A stretch of 64,000 bases of DNA, taken from NCBI GenBank assembly GCA_022747635.1, contig JAKTNV010000787.1, positions 1-64,000 on the forward strand. The letters run 5' to 3'. The first letter of the stretch is position 1. Each line of letters starts with the position of its first letter. Shown here in pieces: positions 11,633-25,284 of this stretch. The translations under genes and the position numbers were made by a program. The notes beneath the pieces were generated by a model. That model made no database searches, was not told where the DNA came from, and saw only the letters and a program-made list of their open reading frames with translations. The DNA comes from Hetaerina americana (taxonomy: Eukaryota; Arthropoda; Insecta; Odonata; Calopterygidae).

Positions 11633-14600
11633 TTATTTCATTTTTAGAAATTTTAATTTTTCACATTTTTCCATGAAAAGTGCCAATACCCCCCCCTTTG
11701 GGTTCTAGGTGAAAATCTCACTCGACACGAATCAAAGAAAAATGATTCCATGGTGTGTATTGTTGTTCATTTTCTTCAAGTAAACAATATAAAACCCAGA
11801 ATAAATCATTAAAGACAAGAAATGAGCATAAAAGATGCCTCAGCGCAAGTGTTAATGTTAGTAAAAGAGCCCAAATTTCCAAAAATATTGCGAAAAACAA
11901 CAATCTTCCATTATAGAGTGAATGTTTGAGGTGTATAGAAGGCATTTATTTCATTTTTAGAAATTTTAATTTTTCACATTTTTCCATGAAAAGTGCCAAT
12001 ACCCCCCCCTTTGGGTTCTAGGTGAAAATCTCACTCGACACGAATCAAAGAAAAATGATTCCATGGTGTGTATTGTTGTTCATTTTCTTCAAGTAAACAA
12101 TATAAAACCCAGAATAAATCATTAAAGACAAGAAATGAGCATAAAAGATGCCTCAGCGCAAGTGTTAATGTTAGTAAAAGAGCCCAAATTTCCAAAAATA
12201 TTGCGAAAAACAACAATCTTCCATTATAGAGTGAATGTTTGAGGTGTATAGAAGGCATTTATTTCATTTTTAGGAATTTTAATTTTTCACATTTTTCCAT
12301 GAAAAGTGCCAATACTCCCCCCTTTGGGTTCTAGGTGAAAATCTCACTCGACGCGAAACAAAGAAAAATGATTCCATGGTGTGTATTGTTGTTCATTTTC
12401 TTCAAGTAAACAATATAAAACCCAGAATAAATCATTAAAGACAAGAAATGAGCATAAAAGATGCCTCAGCGCAAGTGTTAATGTTAGTAAAAGAGCCCAA
12501 ATTTCCAAAAATATTGCGAAAAAACAACAATCTTCCATTATAGAGTGAATGTTTGAGGTGTATAGAAGGCATTTATTTCATTTTTAGAAATTTTAATTTT
12601 TCACATTTTTCCATGAAAAGTGCCAATTACCCCCCCTTTGGGTTCTAGGTGAAAATCTCACTCGACGCGAATCAAAGAAAATGATTCCATGGTGTGTATT
12701 GTTGTTCATTTTCTTCAAAGAAACAATATAAAACCCAGAATAAATCATTAAAGACAAGAAATGAGCATAAAAGATGCCTCAGCGCAAGTGTTAATGTTAG
12801 TAAAAGAGCCCAAATTTCCAAAAATATTGCGAAAAACAACAATCTTCCATTATAGAGTGAATGTTTGAGGTGTAGAGAAGGCATTTATTTCATTTTTAGA
12901 AATTTTAATTTTTCACATTTTTCCATGAAAAGTGCCAATACCCCCCCCTTTGATTCTAGGTGAAAATCTCACTCGACACGAATCAAACAAAAATGTTTCC
13001 ATGCTGTGTATTGTTGTTCATTTTTCATCAAATAAACAAAATAAAACCCAGAATAAATCATTAAAGACAAGAAATGAGCATAAAAGATGCCTCAGCGCAA
13101 GTGTTAATGTTAGTAAAAGAGCCCAAATTTCCAAAAATATTGCGAAAAACAACAATCTTCCATTATAGAGTGAATGTTTGAGGTGTTTAGAAGGCATTTA
13201 TTTCATTTTTAGAAATTTTAATTTTTCACATTTTTCCATGAAAAGTGCCAATACCCCCCCTTTTGGGTTCTAGGTGAAAATCTCACTCGACACGAATCAA
13301 ACAAAAATGTTTCGATGGTGTGTATTAATGTTCATTTTCATCAAATAAACAAAATAAAACCCAGAATAAATCATTAAACACAAGAAATGAGCATAAAAGA
13401 TGCCTCAGCGCAAGTGTTAATGTTAGTAAAAGAGCCCAAATTTCCAAAAATATTGCGAAAAACAACAATCTTCCATTATAGAGTGAATGTTTGAGGTGTA
13501 TAGAAGGCATTTATTTCATTTTTAGAAATTTTAATTTTTCACATTTTTCCATGAAAAGTGCCAATATACCCTTTGGGTTCTAGGTGAAAATCTCACTCGA
13601 CACGAATCGAAGAAAAATGATTCCATGGTGTGTATTGTTGTTCAATTTCTTCAAGTAAACAATATAAAACCCAGAATAAATCATTAAAGACAAGAAATGA
13701 GCATAAAAGATGCCTCAGCGCAAGTGTTAATGTTAGTAAAAGAGCCCAAATTTCCAAAAATATTGCGAAAAACAACAATCTTCCATTATAGAGTGAATGT
13801 TTGAGGTGTATAGAAGGCATTTATTTCATTTTTAGGAATTTTAATTTTTCACATTTTTCCATGAAAAGTGCCAATACTCCCCCCTTTGGGTTCTAGGTGA
13901 AAATCTCACTCGACACGAATCAAAGAAAAATGATTCCATGGTGTGGATTGTTGTTCATTTTCTTCAAGTAAACAATATAAAACCCATAATAAATCATTAA
14001 AGACAAGAAATGAGCATAAAAGATGCCTCAGCGCAAGTGTTAATGTTAGTAAAAGAGCCCAAATTTCCAAAAATATTGCGAAAAACAACAATCTTCCATT
14101 ATAGAGTGAATGTTTGAGGTGTATAGAAGGCATTTATTTCATTTTTAGAAATTTTAATTTTTCACATTTTTCCATGAAAAGTGCCAATACCCCCCCCCTT
14201 TGGGTTCTAGGTGAAAATCTCACTCGACACGAATCAAACAAAAATGTTTTCATGGTGTGTATTGTTGTTCATTTTCATCAAATAAACAAAATAAAACCCA
14301 GAATAAATCATTAAAGACAAGAAATGAGCATAAAAGATGCCTCAGCGCAAGTGTTAATGTTAGTAAAAGAGCCCAAATTTCCAAAAATATTGCGAAAAAC
14401 AACAATCTTCCATTATAGAGTGAATGTTTGAGGTGTATAGAAGGCATTTATTTCATTTTTAGGAATTTTAATTTTTCACATTTTTCCATGAAAAGTGCCA
14501 ATACCCCCCCCTTTGGGTTCTAGGTGAAAATCTCACTCGACACGAATCAAACAAAAATGTTTCCATGCTGTGTATTGTTGTTCATTTTCATCAAATAAAC

Positions 14601-17600
14601 AAAATAAAACCCAGAATAAATCATTAAAGACAAGAAATGAGCATAAAAGATGCCTCAGCGCAAGTGTTAATGTTAGTAAAAGAGCCCAAATTTCCAAAAA
14701 TATTGCGAAAAACAACAATCTTCCATTATAGAGTGAATGTTTGAGGTGTATAGAAGGCATTTATTTCATTTTTAGGAATTTTAATTTTTCACTTTTTTCC
14801 ATGAAAAGTGCCAATACCCCCCCCTTTGGGTTCTAGGTGAAAATCTCACTCGACGCGAATCAAAGAAAAATGATTCCATGGTGTGTATTGTTGTTCATTT
14901 TCTTCAAGTAAACAATAAAAAAACCCAGAATAAATCATTAAAGACGAGAAATGAGCATAAAAGATGCCTCAGCGCAAGTGTTAATGTTAGTAAAAGAGCC
15001 CAAATTTCCAAAAATATTGCGAAAAACAACAATCTTCCATTATAGAGTGAATGTTTGAGGTGTATAGAAGGCATTTATTTCATTTTTAGAAATTTTAATT
15101 TTTCACATTTTTCCATGAAAAGTGCCAATACCCCCCCCTTTTGGGTTCTAGGTGAAAATCTCACTCGACACGAATCAAAGAAAAATGATTCCATGGTGTG
15201 TATTGTTGTTCATTTTCTTCAAGTAAACAATATAAAACCCAGAATAAATCATTAAAGACAAGAAATGAGCATAAAAGATGCCTCAGCGCAAGTGTTAATG
15301 TTAGTAAAAGAGCCCAAATTTCCAAAAATATTGCGAAAAACAACAATCTTCCATTATAGAGTGAATGTTTGAGGTGTATAGAAGGCATTTATTTCATTTT
15401 TAGGAATTTTAATTTTTCACATTTTTCCATGAAAAGTGCCAATACCCCCCCCTTTGGGTTATAGGTGAAAATCTCACTCGACACGAATCAAACAAAAATG
15501 TTTTCATGGTGTGTATTGTTGTTCATTTTCATCAAATAAACAAAATAAAACCCAGAATAAATCATTAAAGACAAGAAATGAGCATAAAAGATGCCTCAGC
15601 GCAAGTGTTAATGTTAGTAAAAGAGCCCAAATTTCCAAAAATATTGCGAAAAACAACAATCTTCCATTATAGAGTGAATGTTTGAGGTGTATAGAAGGCA
15701 TTTATTTCATTTTTAGAAATTTTAATTTTTCACATTTTTCCATGAAAAGTGCCAATACCCCCCCCTTTGGGTTCTAGGTGAAAATCTCACTCGACACGAA
15801 TCAAAGAAAAATGATTCCATGTTGTGTATTGTTGTTCATTTTCTTCAAGTAAACAATATAAAACCCAGAATAAATCATTAAAGACAAGAAATGAGCATAA
15901 AAGATGCCTCAGCGCAAGTGTTAATGTTAGTAAAAGAGCCCAAATTTCCAAAAATATTGCGAAAAACAACAATCTTCCATTATAGAGTGAATGTTTGAGG
16001 TGTATAGAAGGCATTTATTTCATTTTTAGGAATTTTAATTTTTCACATTTTTCCATGAAAAGTGCCAATACCCCCCCCTTTGGGTTCTAGGTGAAAATCT
16101 CACTCGACACGAATCAAAGAAAAATGATTCCATGGTGTGTATTGTTGTTCATTTTCTTCAAGTAAACAATATAAAACCCAGAATAAATCATTAAAGACAA
16201 GAAATGAGCATAAAAGATGCCTCAGCGCAAGTGTTAATGTTAGTAAAAGAGCCCAAATTTCCAAAAATATTGCGAAAAACAACAATCTTCCATTATAGAG
16301 TGAATGTTTGAGGTGTATAGAAGGCATTTATTTCATTTTTAGGAATTTTAATTTTTCACATTTTTCCATGAAAAGTGCCAATACCCCCCCCTTTGGGTTC
16401 TAGGTGAAAATCTCACTCGACACGAATCAAAGAAAAATGATTCCATGGTGTGTATTGTTGTTCATTTTCTTCCAGTAAACAATATAAAACCCAGAATAAA
16501 TCATTAAAGACAAGAAATGAGCATAAAAGATGCCTCAGCGCAAGTGTTAATGTTAGTAAAAGAGCCCAAATTTCCAAAAATATTGCGAAAAACAACAATC
16601 TTCCATTATAGAGTGAATGTTTGAGGTGTATAGAAGGCATTTATTTCATTTTTAGAAATTTTAATTTTTCACATTTTTCCATGAAAAGTGCCAATACCCC
16701 TTTGGGTTCTAGGTGAAAATCTCACTCGACACGAATCAAACAAAAATGTTTCCATGCTGTGTATTGTTGTTCATTTTCATCAAATAAACAAAATAAAACC
16801 CAGAATAAATCATTAAAGACAAGAAATGAGCATAAAAGATGCCTCAGCGCAAGTGTTAATGTTAGTAAAAGAGCCCAAATTTCCAAAAATATTGCGAAAA
16901 ACAACAATCTTCCATTATAGAGTGAATGTTTGAGGTGTATAGAAGGCATTTATTTCATTTTTAGGAATTTTAATTTTTCACATTTTTCCATGAAAAGTGC
17001 CAATACCCCCCCCTTTGGGTTCTAGGTGAAAATCTCACTCGACGCGAATCAAAGAAAAATGATTCCATGGTGTGTATTGTTGTTCATTTTCTTCAAGTAA
17101 ACAATAAAAAAACCCAGAATAAATCATTAAAGACGAGAAATGAGCATAAAAGATGCCTCAGCGCAAGTGTTAATGTTAGTAAAAGAGCCCAAATTTCCAA
17201 AAATATTGCGAAAAACAACAATCTTCCATTATAGAGTGAATGTTTGAGGTGTATAGAAGGCATTTATTTCATTTTTAGAAATTTTAATTTTTCACATTTT
17301 TCCATGAAAAGTGCCAATACCCCCCCCCTTTTGGGTTCTAGGTGAAAATCTCACTCGACACGAATCAAACAAAAATGTTTCGATGGTGTGTATTAATGTT
17401 CATTTTCATCAAATAAACAAAATAAAACCCAGAATAAATCATTAAAGACAAGAAATGAGCATAAAAGATGCCTCAGCGCAAGTGTTAATGTTAGTAAAAG
17501 AGCCCAAATTTCCAAAAATATTGCGAAAAACAACAATCTTCCATTATAGAGTGAATGTTTGAGGTGTATAGAAGGCATTTATTTCATTTTTAGAAATTTT

Positions 17601-18838
17601 AATTTTTCACATTTTTCCATGAAAAGTGCCAATACCCCCCCCTTTGGGTTCTAGGTGAAAATCTCACTCGACACGAATCAAAGGAAAATGATTCCATGGT
17701 GTGTATTGTTGTTCATTTTCTTCAAGTAAACAATATAAAACCCAGAATAAATCATTAAAGACAAGAAATGAGCATAAAAGATGCCTCAGCGCAAGTGTTA
17801 ATGTTAGTAAAAGAGCCCAAATTTCCAAAAATATTGCGAAAAACAACAATCTTCCATTATAGAGTGAATGTTTGAGGTGTATAGAAGGCATTTATTTCAT
17901 TTTTAGAAATTTTAATTTTTCACATTTTTCCATGAAAAGTGCCAATACCCCCCCCTTTGGGTTCTAGGTGAAAATCTCACTCGACACGAATCAAAGAAAA
18001 ATGATTCCATGGTGTGTATTGTTGTTCATTTTCTTCAAGTAAACAATATAAAACCCAGAATAAATCATTAAAGACAAGAAATGAGCATAAAAGATGCCTC
18101 AGCGCAAGTGTTAATGTTAGTAAAAGAGCCCAAATTTCCAAAAATATTGCGAAAAACAACAATCTTCCATTATAGAGTGAATGTTTGAGGTGTATAGAAG
18201 GCATTTATTTCATTTTTAGGAATTTTAATTTTTCACATTTTTCCATGAAAAGTGCCAATACTCCCCCCTTTGGGTTCTAGGTGAAAATCTCACTCGACAC
18301 GAATCAAAGAAAAATGATTCCATGGTGTGTATTGTTGTTCATTTTCTTCAAGTAAACAATATAAAACCCAGAATAAATCATTAAAGACAAGAAATGAGCA
18401 TAAAAGATGCCTCAGCGCAAGTGTTAATGTTAGTAAAAGAGCCCAAATTTCCAAAAATATTGCGAAAAACAACAATCTTCCATTATAGAGTGAATGTTTG
18501 AGGTGTATAGAAGGCATTTATTTCATTTTTAGAAATTTTAATTTTTCACATTTTTCCATGAAAAGTGCCAATACCCCCCCCTTTGGGTTCTAGGTGAAAA
18601 TCTCACTCGACGCGAAACAAAGAAAAATGATTCCATGGTGTGTATTGTTGTTCATTTTCTTCAAGTAAACAATATAAAACCCAGAATAAATCATTAAAGA
18701 CAAGAAATGAGCATAAAAGATGCCTCAGCGCAAGTGTTAATGTTAGTAAAAGAGCCCAAATTTCCAAAAATATTGCGAAAAACAACAATCTTCCATTATA
18801 GAGTGAATGTTTGAGGTGTATAGAAGGCATTTATTTCA

Positions 18839-19146
18839 TTATTTGAAATTTTAATTTTTAACATTTTTCAATGAAAAGTGCCAATACCCCCCCCCCCTTT
18901 GGGTTCTAGGTGAAAATCTCAATCGACACGAATCAAACAAAAATGTTTCCATGGTTTGTATTGTTGTTCATTTTCTTCAAATAAACAAAATAAAACCCAG
19001 AATAAATCATTTAAGACAAGAAATGAGCATAAAAGATGCCTCAGCGCAAGTGTTAATGTTAGTAAAAGAGCCCAAATTTCCAAAAATATTGCGAAAAACA
19101 ACAATCTTCCATTATAGAGTGAATGTTTGAGGTGTAGAGAAGGCAT
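18839..19146. repeat. Class C satellite monomer and junction (first appearance)
   Basis: First clear example of the third monomer class: CATTATTTG, TTTTTAACATTTTTCAATG, an 11-C tract, TCTCAATCG, CATGGTTTG and CATTTAAGAC. The class recurs around the LINE units and in the 1,251-bp higher-order repeat. Two monomers in this neighbourhood (about 18.3-18.9 kb) have no counterpart in the second copy of the large duplication at about 44.1 kb. Confidence 0.7.
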
Positions 19147-20190
19147 TTATTTCATTTTTAGAAATTTTAATTTTTCACATTTTTCCATGAAAAGTGCCAA
19201 TACCCCCCCCTTTGATTCTAGGTGAAAATCTCACTCGACACGAATCAAACAAAAATGTTTCCATGCTGTGTATTGTTGTTCATTTTCATCAAATAAACAA
19301 AATAAAACCCAGAATAAATCATTAAAGACAAGAAATGAGCATAAAAGATGCCTCAGCGCAAGTGTTAATGTTAGTAAAAGAGCCCAAATTTCCAAAAATA
19401 TTGCGAAAAACAACAATCTTCCATTATAGAGTGAATGTTTGAGGTGTATAGAAGGCATTTATTTCATTTTTAGAAATTTTAATTTTTCACATTTTTCCAT
19501 GAAAAGTGCCAATACCCCCCCCCCCTTTGGGTTCTAGGTGAAAATCTCACTCGACACGAATCAAACAAAAATGTTTCCATGCTGTGTATTGTTGTTCATT
19601 TTCATCAAAAAAACAAAATAAAACCCAGAATAAATCATTAAAGACAAGAAATGAGCATAAAAGATGCCTCAGCGCAGGTGTTAATGTTAGTAAAAGAGCC
19701 AAAATTTCCAAAAATATTGCGAAAAACAACAATCTTCCATTATAGAGTGAATGTTTGAGGTGTATAGAAGGCTTTTATTTCATTTTTAGAAATTTTAATT
19801 TTTCACATTTTTCCATGAAAAGTGCCAATACCCCCCCCTTTGGGTTCTAGGTGAAAATCTCACTCGACACGAATCAAAGAAAAATGATTCCATGGTGTGT
19901 ATTGTTGTACATTTTCTTCAAGTAAACAATATAAAACCCAGAATAAATCATTAAAGACAAGAAATGAGCATAAAAGATGCCTCAGCGCAAGTGTTAATGT
20001 TAGTAAAAGAGCCAAATTTCCAAAAATATTGCGAAAAACAACAATCTTCCATTATAGAGTGAATGTTTGAGGTGTATAGAAGGCATTTATTTCATTTTTA
20101 GGAATTTTAATTTTTCACATTTTTCCATGAAAAGTGCCAATACCCCCCCTTTGGGTTCTAGGTGAAAATCTCACTCGACACGAATCAAAC

Positions 20191-21702
20191 AAAAATGTGT
20201 CCATGCTGTGTATTGTTGTTCATTTTCATCAAATAAACAAAATAAAACCCAGAATAAATCATTAAAGACAAGAAATGAGCATAAATGATGCCTCAGCGCA
20301 AGTGTTAATGTTAGTAAAAGAGCCCAAATTTCCAAAAATATTGCGAAAAACAACAATCTTCCATTATAGAGTGAATGTTTGAGGTGTATAGAAGGCATTT
20401 ATTTCATTTTTAGAAATTTTAATTTTTCACATTTTTTCATGAAAAGTGCCAATACCCCCCCCTTTGGGTTACAGGTGAAAATCTCACTCGACACGAATCA
20501 AACAAAAATGTTTCCATGGTGTGTATTGTTGTTCATTTTCATCAAATAAACAAAATAAAACCCAGAATAAATCATTAAAGACAAGAAATGAGCATAAAAG
20601 ATGCCTCAGCGCAAGTGTTAATGTTAGTAAAAGAGCCCAAATTTCCAAAAATATTGCGAAAAACAACAATCTTCCATTATAGAGTGAATGTTTGAGGTGT
20701 ATAGAAGGCATTTATTTCATTTTTAGAAATTTTAATTTTTCACATTTTTCCATGAAAAGTGCCAATACCCCCCCCTTTGGGTTCTAGGTGAAAATCTCAC
20801 TCGACACGAATCAAAGAAAAATGATTCCATGGTGTGTATTGTTGTTCAATTTCTTCAAGTAAACAATATAAAACCCAGAATAAATCATTAAAGACAAGAA
20901 ATGAGCATAAAAGATGCCTCAGCGCAAGTGTTAATGTTAGTAAAAGAGCCCAAATTTCCAAAAATATTGCGAAAAACAACAATCTTCCATTATAGAGTGA
21001 ATGTTTGAGGTGTATAGAAGGCATTTATTTCATTTTTAGGAATTTTAATTTTTCACATTTTTCCATGAAAAGTGCCAATACTCCCCCCTTTGGGTTCTAG
21101 GTGAAAATCTCACTCGACACGAATCAAAGAAAAATGATTCCATGGTGTGGATTGTTGTTCATTTTCTTCAAGTAAACAATATAAAACCCATAATAAATCA
21201 TTAAAGACAAGAAATGAGCATAAAAGATGCCTCAGCGCAAGTGTTAATGTTAGTAAAAGAGCCCAAATTTCCAAAAATATTGCGAAAAACAACAATCTTC
21301 CATTATAGAGTGAATGTTTGAGGTGTATAGAGGGCATTTATTTCATTTTAAGAAATTTAAATTTTTCACATTTTTCCATGAAAAGTGCCAATACCCCCCC
21401 CTTTGGGTTCTAGGTGAAAATCTCACTCGACACGAATCAAAGAAAAATGATTCCATGGTGTGTATTGTTGTTCATTATCATCAAATAAACAAAATAAAAC
21501 CCAGAATAAATCATTAAAGACAAGAAATGAGCATAAAAGATGCCTCAGCGCAAGTGTTAATGTTAGTAAAAGAGCCCAAATTTCCAAAAATATTGCGAAA
21601 AACAACAATCTTCCATTATAGAGTGAATGTTTGAGGTGTATAGAAGGCATTTATTTCATTTTTAGAAATTTTAATTTTTCACATTTTTCCATGAAAAGTG
21701 CC
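20191..21702. repeat. 1,512-bp out-of-register duplication, first unit
   Basis: The unit starts inside the variable box of a class B monomer with the rare AATGTGTCC and spans 4.83 monomers. The following unit restarts with the same AATGTGTCC at 21703, 1,512 bp later, and repeats the same rare monomers: the ATAAATGATGCC mutation, the GTTACAGG flank, a GTTCAATTTC monomer, a TGTGGATTG monomer, an AGAGGGCATT monomer and a CATTATCATC hybrid. The matching part of the other large copy (45.4-46.9 kb) has only one unit and lacks the ATAAATGATG mutation. The mutation and then this duplication are therefore most simply dated after the 25.9-kb duplication. Confidence 0.85.
21423..21683. repeat. Truncated 261-bp satellite monomer at the duplication junction
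   Basis: The sequence runs AAGTGCCAA directly into AAATGTGTCC at about 21701-21713, skipping the 52 bp that normally hold the poly-C tract, CTAGGTG and TCGACACG segments. The spacing to the next monomer falls from 313 to 261 bp. The parents share only about CAA at the join, so the breakpoint is not between aligned positions of the repeat. Confidence 0.85.
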
Positions 21703-23215
21703 AAAAATGTGTCCATGCTGTGTATTGTTGTTCATTTTCATCAAATAAACAAAATAAAACCCAGAATAAATCATTAAAGACAAGAAATGAGCATAAATGA
21801 TGCCTCAGCGCAAGTGTTAATGTTAGTAAAAGAGCCCAAATTTCCAAAAATATTGCGAAAAACAACAATCTTCCATTATAGAGTGAATGTTTGAGGTGTA
21901 TAGAAGGCATTTATTTCATTTTTAGAAATTTTAATTTTTCACATTTTTTCATGAAAAGTGCCAATACCCCCCCCCTTTGGGTTACAGGTGAAAATCTCAC
22001 TCGACACGAATCAAACAAAAATGTTTCCATGGTGTGTATTGTTGTTCATTTTCATCAAATAAACAAAATAAAACCCAGAATAAATCATTAAAGACAAGAA
22101 ATGAGCATAAAAGATGCCTCAGCGCAAGTGTTAATGTTAGTAAAAGAGCCCAAATTTCCAAAAATATTGCGAAAAACAACAATCTTCCATTATAGAGTGA
22201 ATGTTTGAGGTGTATAGAAGGCATTTATTTCATTTTTAGAAATTTTAATTTTTCACATTTTTCCATGAAAAGTGCCAATACCCCCCCCTTTGGGTTCTAG
22301 GTGAAAATCTCACTCGACACGAATCAAAGAAAAATGATTCCATGGTGTGTATTGTTGTTCAATTTCTTCAAGTAAACAATATAAAACCCAGAATAAATCA
22401 TTAAAGACAAGAAATGAGCATAAAAGATGCCTCAGCGCAAGTGTTAATGTTAGTAAAAGAGCCCAAATTTCCAAAAATATTGCGAAAAACAACAATCTTC
22501 CATTATAGAGTGAATGTTTGAGGTGTATAGAAGGCATTTATTTCATTTTTAGGAATTTTAATTTTTCACATTTTTCCATGAAAAGTGCCAATACTCCCCC
22601 CTTTGGGTTCTAGGTGAAAATCTCACTCGACACGAATCAAAGAAAAATGATTCCATGGTGTGGATTGTTGTTCATTTTCTTCAAGTAAACAATATAAAAC
22701 CCATAATAAATCATTAAAGACAAGAAATGAGCATAAAAGATGCCTCAGCGCAAGTGTTAATGTTAGTAAAAGAGCCCAAATTTCCAAAAATATTGCGAAA
22801 AACAACAATCTTCCATTATAGAGTGAATGTTTGAGGTGTATAGAGGGCATTTATTTCATTTTAAGAAATTTAAATTTTTCACATTTTTCCATGAAAAGTG
22901 CCAATACCCCCCCCTTTGGGTTCTAGGTGAAAATCTCACTCGACACGAATCAAAGAAAAATGATTCCATGGTGTGTATTGTTGTTCATTATCATCAAATA
23001 AACAAAATAAAACCCAGAATAAATCATTAAAGACAAGAAATGAGCATAAAAGATGCCTCAGCGCAAGTGTTAATGTTAGTAAAAGAGCCCAAATTTCCAA
23101 AAATATTGCGAAAAACAACAATCTTCCATTGTAGAGTGAATGTTTGAGGTGTATAGAAGGCATTTATTTCATTTTTAGAAATTTTAATTTTTCACATTTT
23201 TCCATGAAAAGTGCC
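21703..23215. repeat. 1,512-bp out-of-register duplication, second unit
   Basis: Repeats 20191-21702 with one extra C in a poly-C tract near 21965. Its last monomer (22936-23163 and beyond) carries CCATTGTAG and a seven-C CCCTTTTGGG tract, not seen in the first unit but identical to the monomer that follows at 23249. This suggests local conversion by the downstream neighbour. Confidence 0.8.
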
Positions 23216-24766
23216 AATACCCCCCCTTTTGGGTTCTAGGTGAAAATCTCACTCGACACGAATCAAAGAAAAATGATTCCATGGTGTGTATTGTTGTTCA
23301 TTTTCTTCAAGTAAACAATATAAAACCCAGAATAAATCATTAAAGACAAGAAATGAGCATAAAAGATGCCTCAGCGCAAGTGTTAATGTTAGTAAAAGAG
23401 CCCAAATTTCCAAAAATATTGCGAAAAACAACAATCTTCCATTGTAGAGTGAATGTTTGAGGTGTATAGAAGGCATTTATTTCATTTTTAGAAATTTTAA
23501 TTTTTCACATTTTTCCATGAAAAGTGCCAATACCCCCCCTTTTGGGTTCTAGGTGAAAATCTCACTCGACACGAATCAAAGAAAAATGATTCCATGGTGT
23601 GTATTGTTGTTCATTTTCTTCAAGTAAACAATATAAAACCCAAAATAAATCATTAAAGACAAGAAATGAGCATAAAAGATGCCTCAGCGCAAGTGTTAAT
23701 GTTAGTAAAAGAGCCCAAATTTCCAAAAATATTGCGAAAAACAACAATCTTCCATTAAAGAGTGAATGTTTGAGGTGTATAGAAGGCATTTATTTCATTT
23801 TTAGAAATTTTAATTTTTCACATTTTTCCATGAAAAGTGCCAATACCCCCCCCTTTGGGTTCTAGGTGAAAATCTCACTCGACACGAATCAAAGAAAAAT
23901 GATTCCATGGTGTGTATTGTGGTTCATTTTCTTCAAGTGAACAATATAAAACCCAGAATAAATCATTAAAGACAAGAAATGAGCATAAAAGATGCCTCAG
24001 CGCAAGTGTTAATGTTAGTAAAAGAGCCCAAATTTCCAAAAATATTGCGAAAAACAACAATCTTCCATTATAGAGTGAATGTTTGAGGTGTATAGAAGGC
24101 ATTTATTTCATTTTTAGAAATTTTAATTTTTCACATTTTTCCATGAAAAGTGCCAATACCCCCCCCTTTGGGTTCTAGGTGAAAATCTCACTCGACACGA
24201 ATCAAAGAAAAATGATTCCATGGTGTGTATTGTTGTTCATTTTCTTCAAGTAAACAATATAAAACCCAGAATAAATCATTAAAGACAAGAAATGAGCATA
24301 AAAGATGCCTCAGCGCAAGTGTTAATGTTAGTAAAAGAGCCCAAATTTCCAAAAATATTGCGAAAAACAACAATCTTCCATTATAGAGTGAATGTTTGAG
24401 GTGTATAGAAGGCATTTATTTCATTTTTAGAAATTTTAATTTTTCACATTTTTCCATGAAAAGTGCCAATACCCCCTACTTTGGATTCTAGGTGAAAATC
24501 TCACTCGACACGAATCAAAGAAAAATGATTCCATGGTGTGTATTGTTGTTCATTTTCTTCAAGTAAACAATATAAAACCCAGAATAAATCATTAAAGACA
24601 AGAAATGAGCATAAAAGATGCCTCAGCGCAAGTGTTAATGTTAGTAAAAGAGCCCAAATTTCCAAAAATATTGCGAAAAACAACAATCTTCCATTATAGA
24701 GTGAATGTTTGAGGTGTATAGAAGGCATTTATTTCATTTTTAGAAATTTTAATTTTTCACATTTTT

Positions 24767-24790
24767 CTACATCTACATCTACATCTACAT
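24767..24790 (-). repeat. (ATGTAG)4 3'-terminal tail of the LINE, copy 1
   Basis: Four CTACAT hexamers on the plus strand, i.e. ATGTAG on the element's sense strand, sit exactly at the boundary between satellite and element. Short simple-repeat tails at the 3' end are a known feature of several LINE clades that do not end in poly-A. The first C could belong to either the tail or the target, so the edge is uncertain by one base. The same four hexamers close the other four copies. Confidence 0.85.
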
Positions 24791-24794
24791 AATA

Positions 24795-24827
24795 CCCCGC
24801 AAGCCGCCGCAAGGGCGTGTGGCGGGG
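24795..24827 (-). other. Nested GC-rich hairpin at the LINE 3' end
   Basis: An outer stem CCCCGC/GCGGGG (24795-24800 with 24822-24827) encloses an inner stem CGCC-(GCAAG)-GGCG (24805-24817). It lies only four bases from the hexamer tail, in a GC content far above the surrounding satellite. In several LINE families a 3' stem-loop is recognised by the element's reverse transcriptase; that role here is inference. All five copies share it. Confidence 0.6.
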
Positions 24828-25284
24828 GGTTTTAGGTCACCAACCGTAAAAAAGAAAAATACCACATGCAAAAAAACAACACGGAAAATTACACCCACAG
24901 CAGCGCACACACTCATGCAAAAATCCCTTCATCCAATACTCATGCAAACACATATACCGCAAAACAACTAAAAAACTGCACCCCATGATGCAGCACGAAA
25001 GCCATCCTACAACACGGAAGCCAGGACACAACAAGCAAGAAATTGAAACATCACTACCACATGAAAATGCACCACGAAACACTCTTCCCCCAAAGAGTCT
25101 CTAAATGGCAGGGAATGCGTCCCAACGTTGCAGGTAGCAGGAATTTGCCCCCGCGGAGAGGGACGAGGGATTGAAAGGGAAACTTAAAAACAGATGAACA
25201 GAACATGAATGAGGTCATTCGGAAAGAATGGGTTATTATAGCAAAACACATAAGGTTAGTGGAAGAGCATGCATTTAAGTAGAA

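Noticed and set aside
24837..25251. Two minus-strand frames (81 and 65 codons) in the LINE fragment downstream of the ORF2 stop, and a plus-strand 79-codon frame in copies 3 and 5
   Set aside because: They lie in the 3' UTR. The 81-codon frame is disrupted by the one-base A-run difference in copies 3 and 5, and none resembles a known protein.
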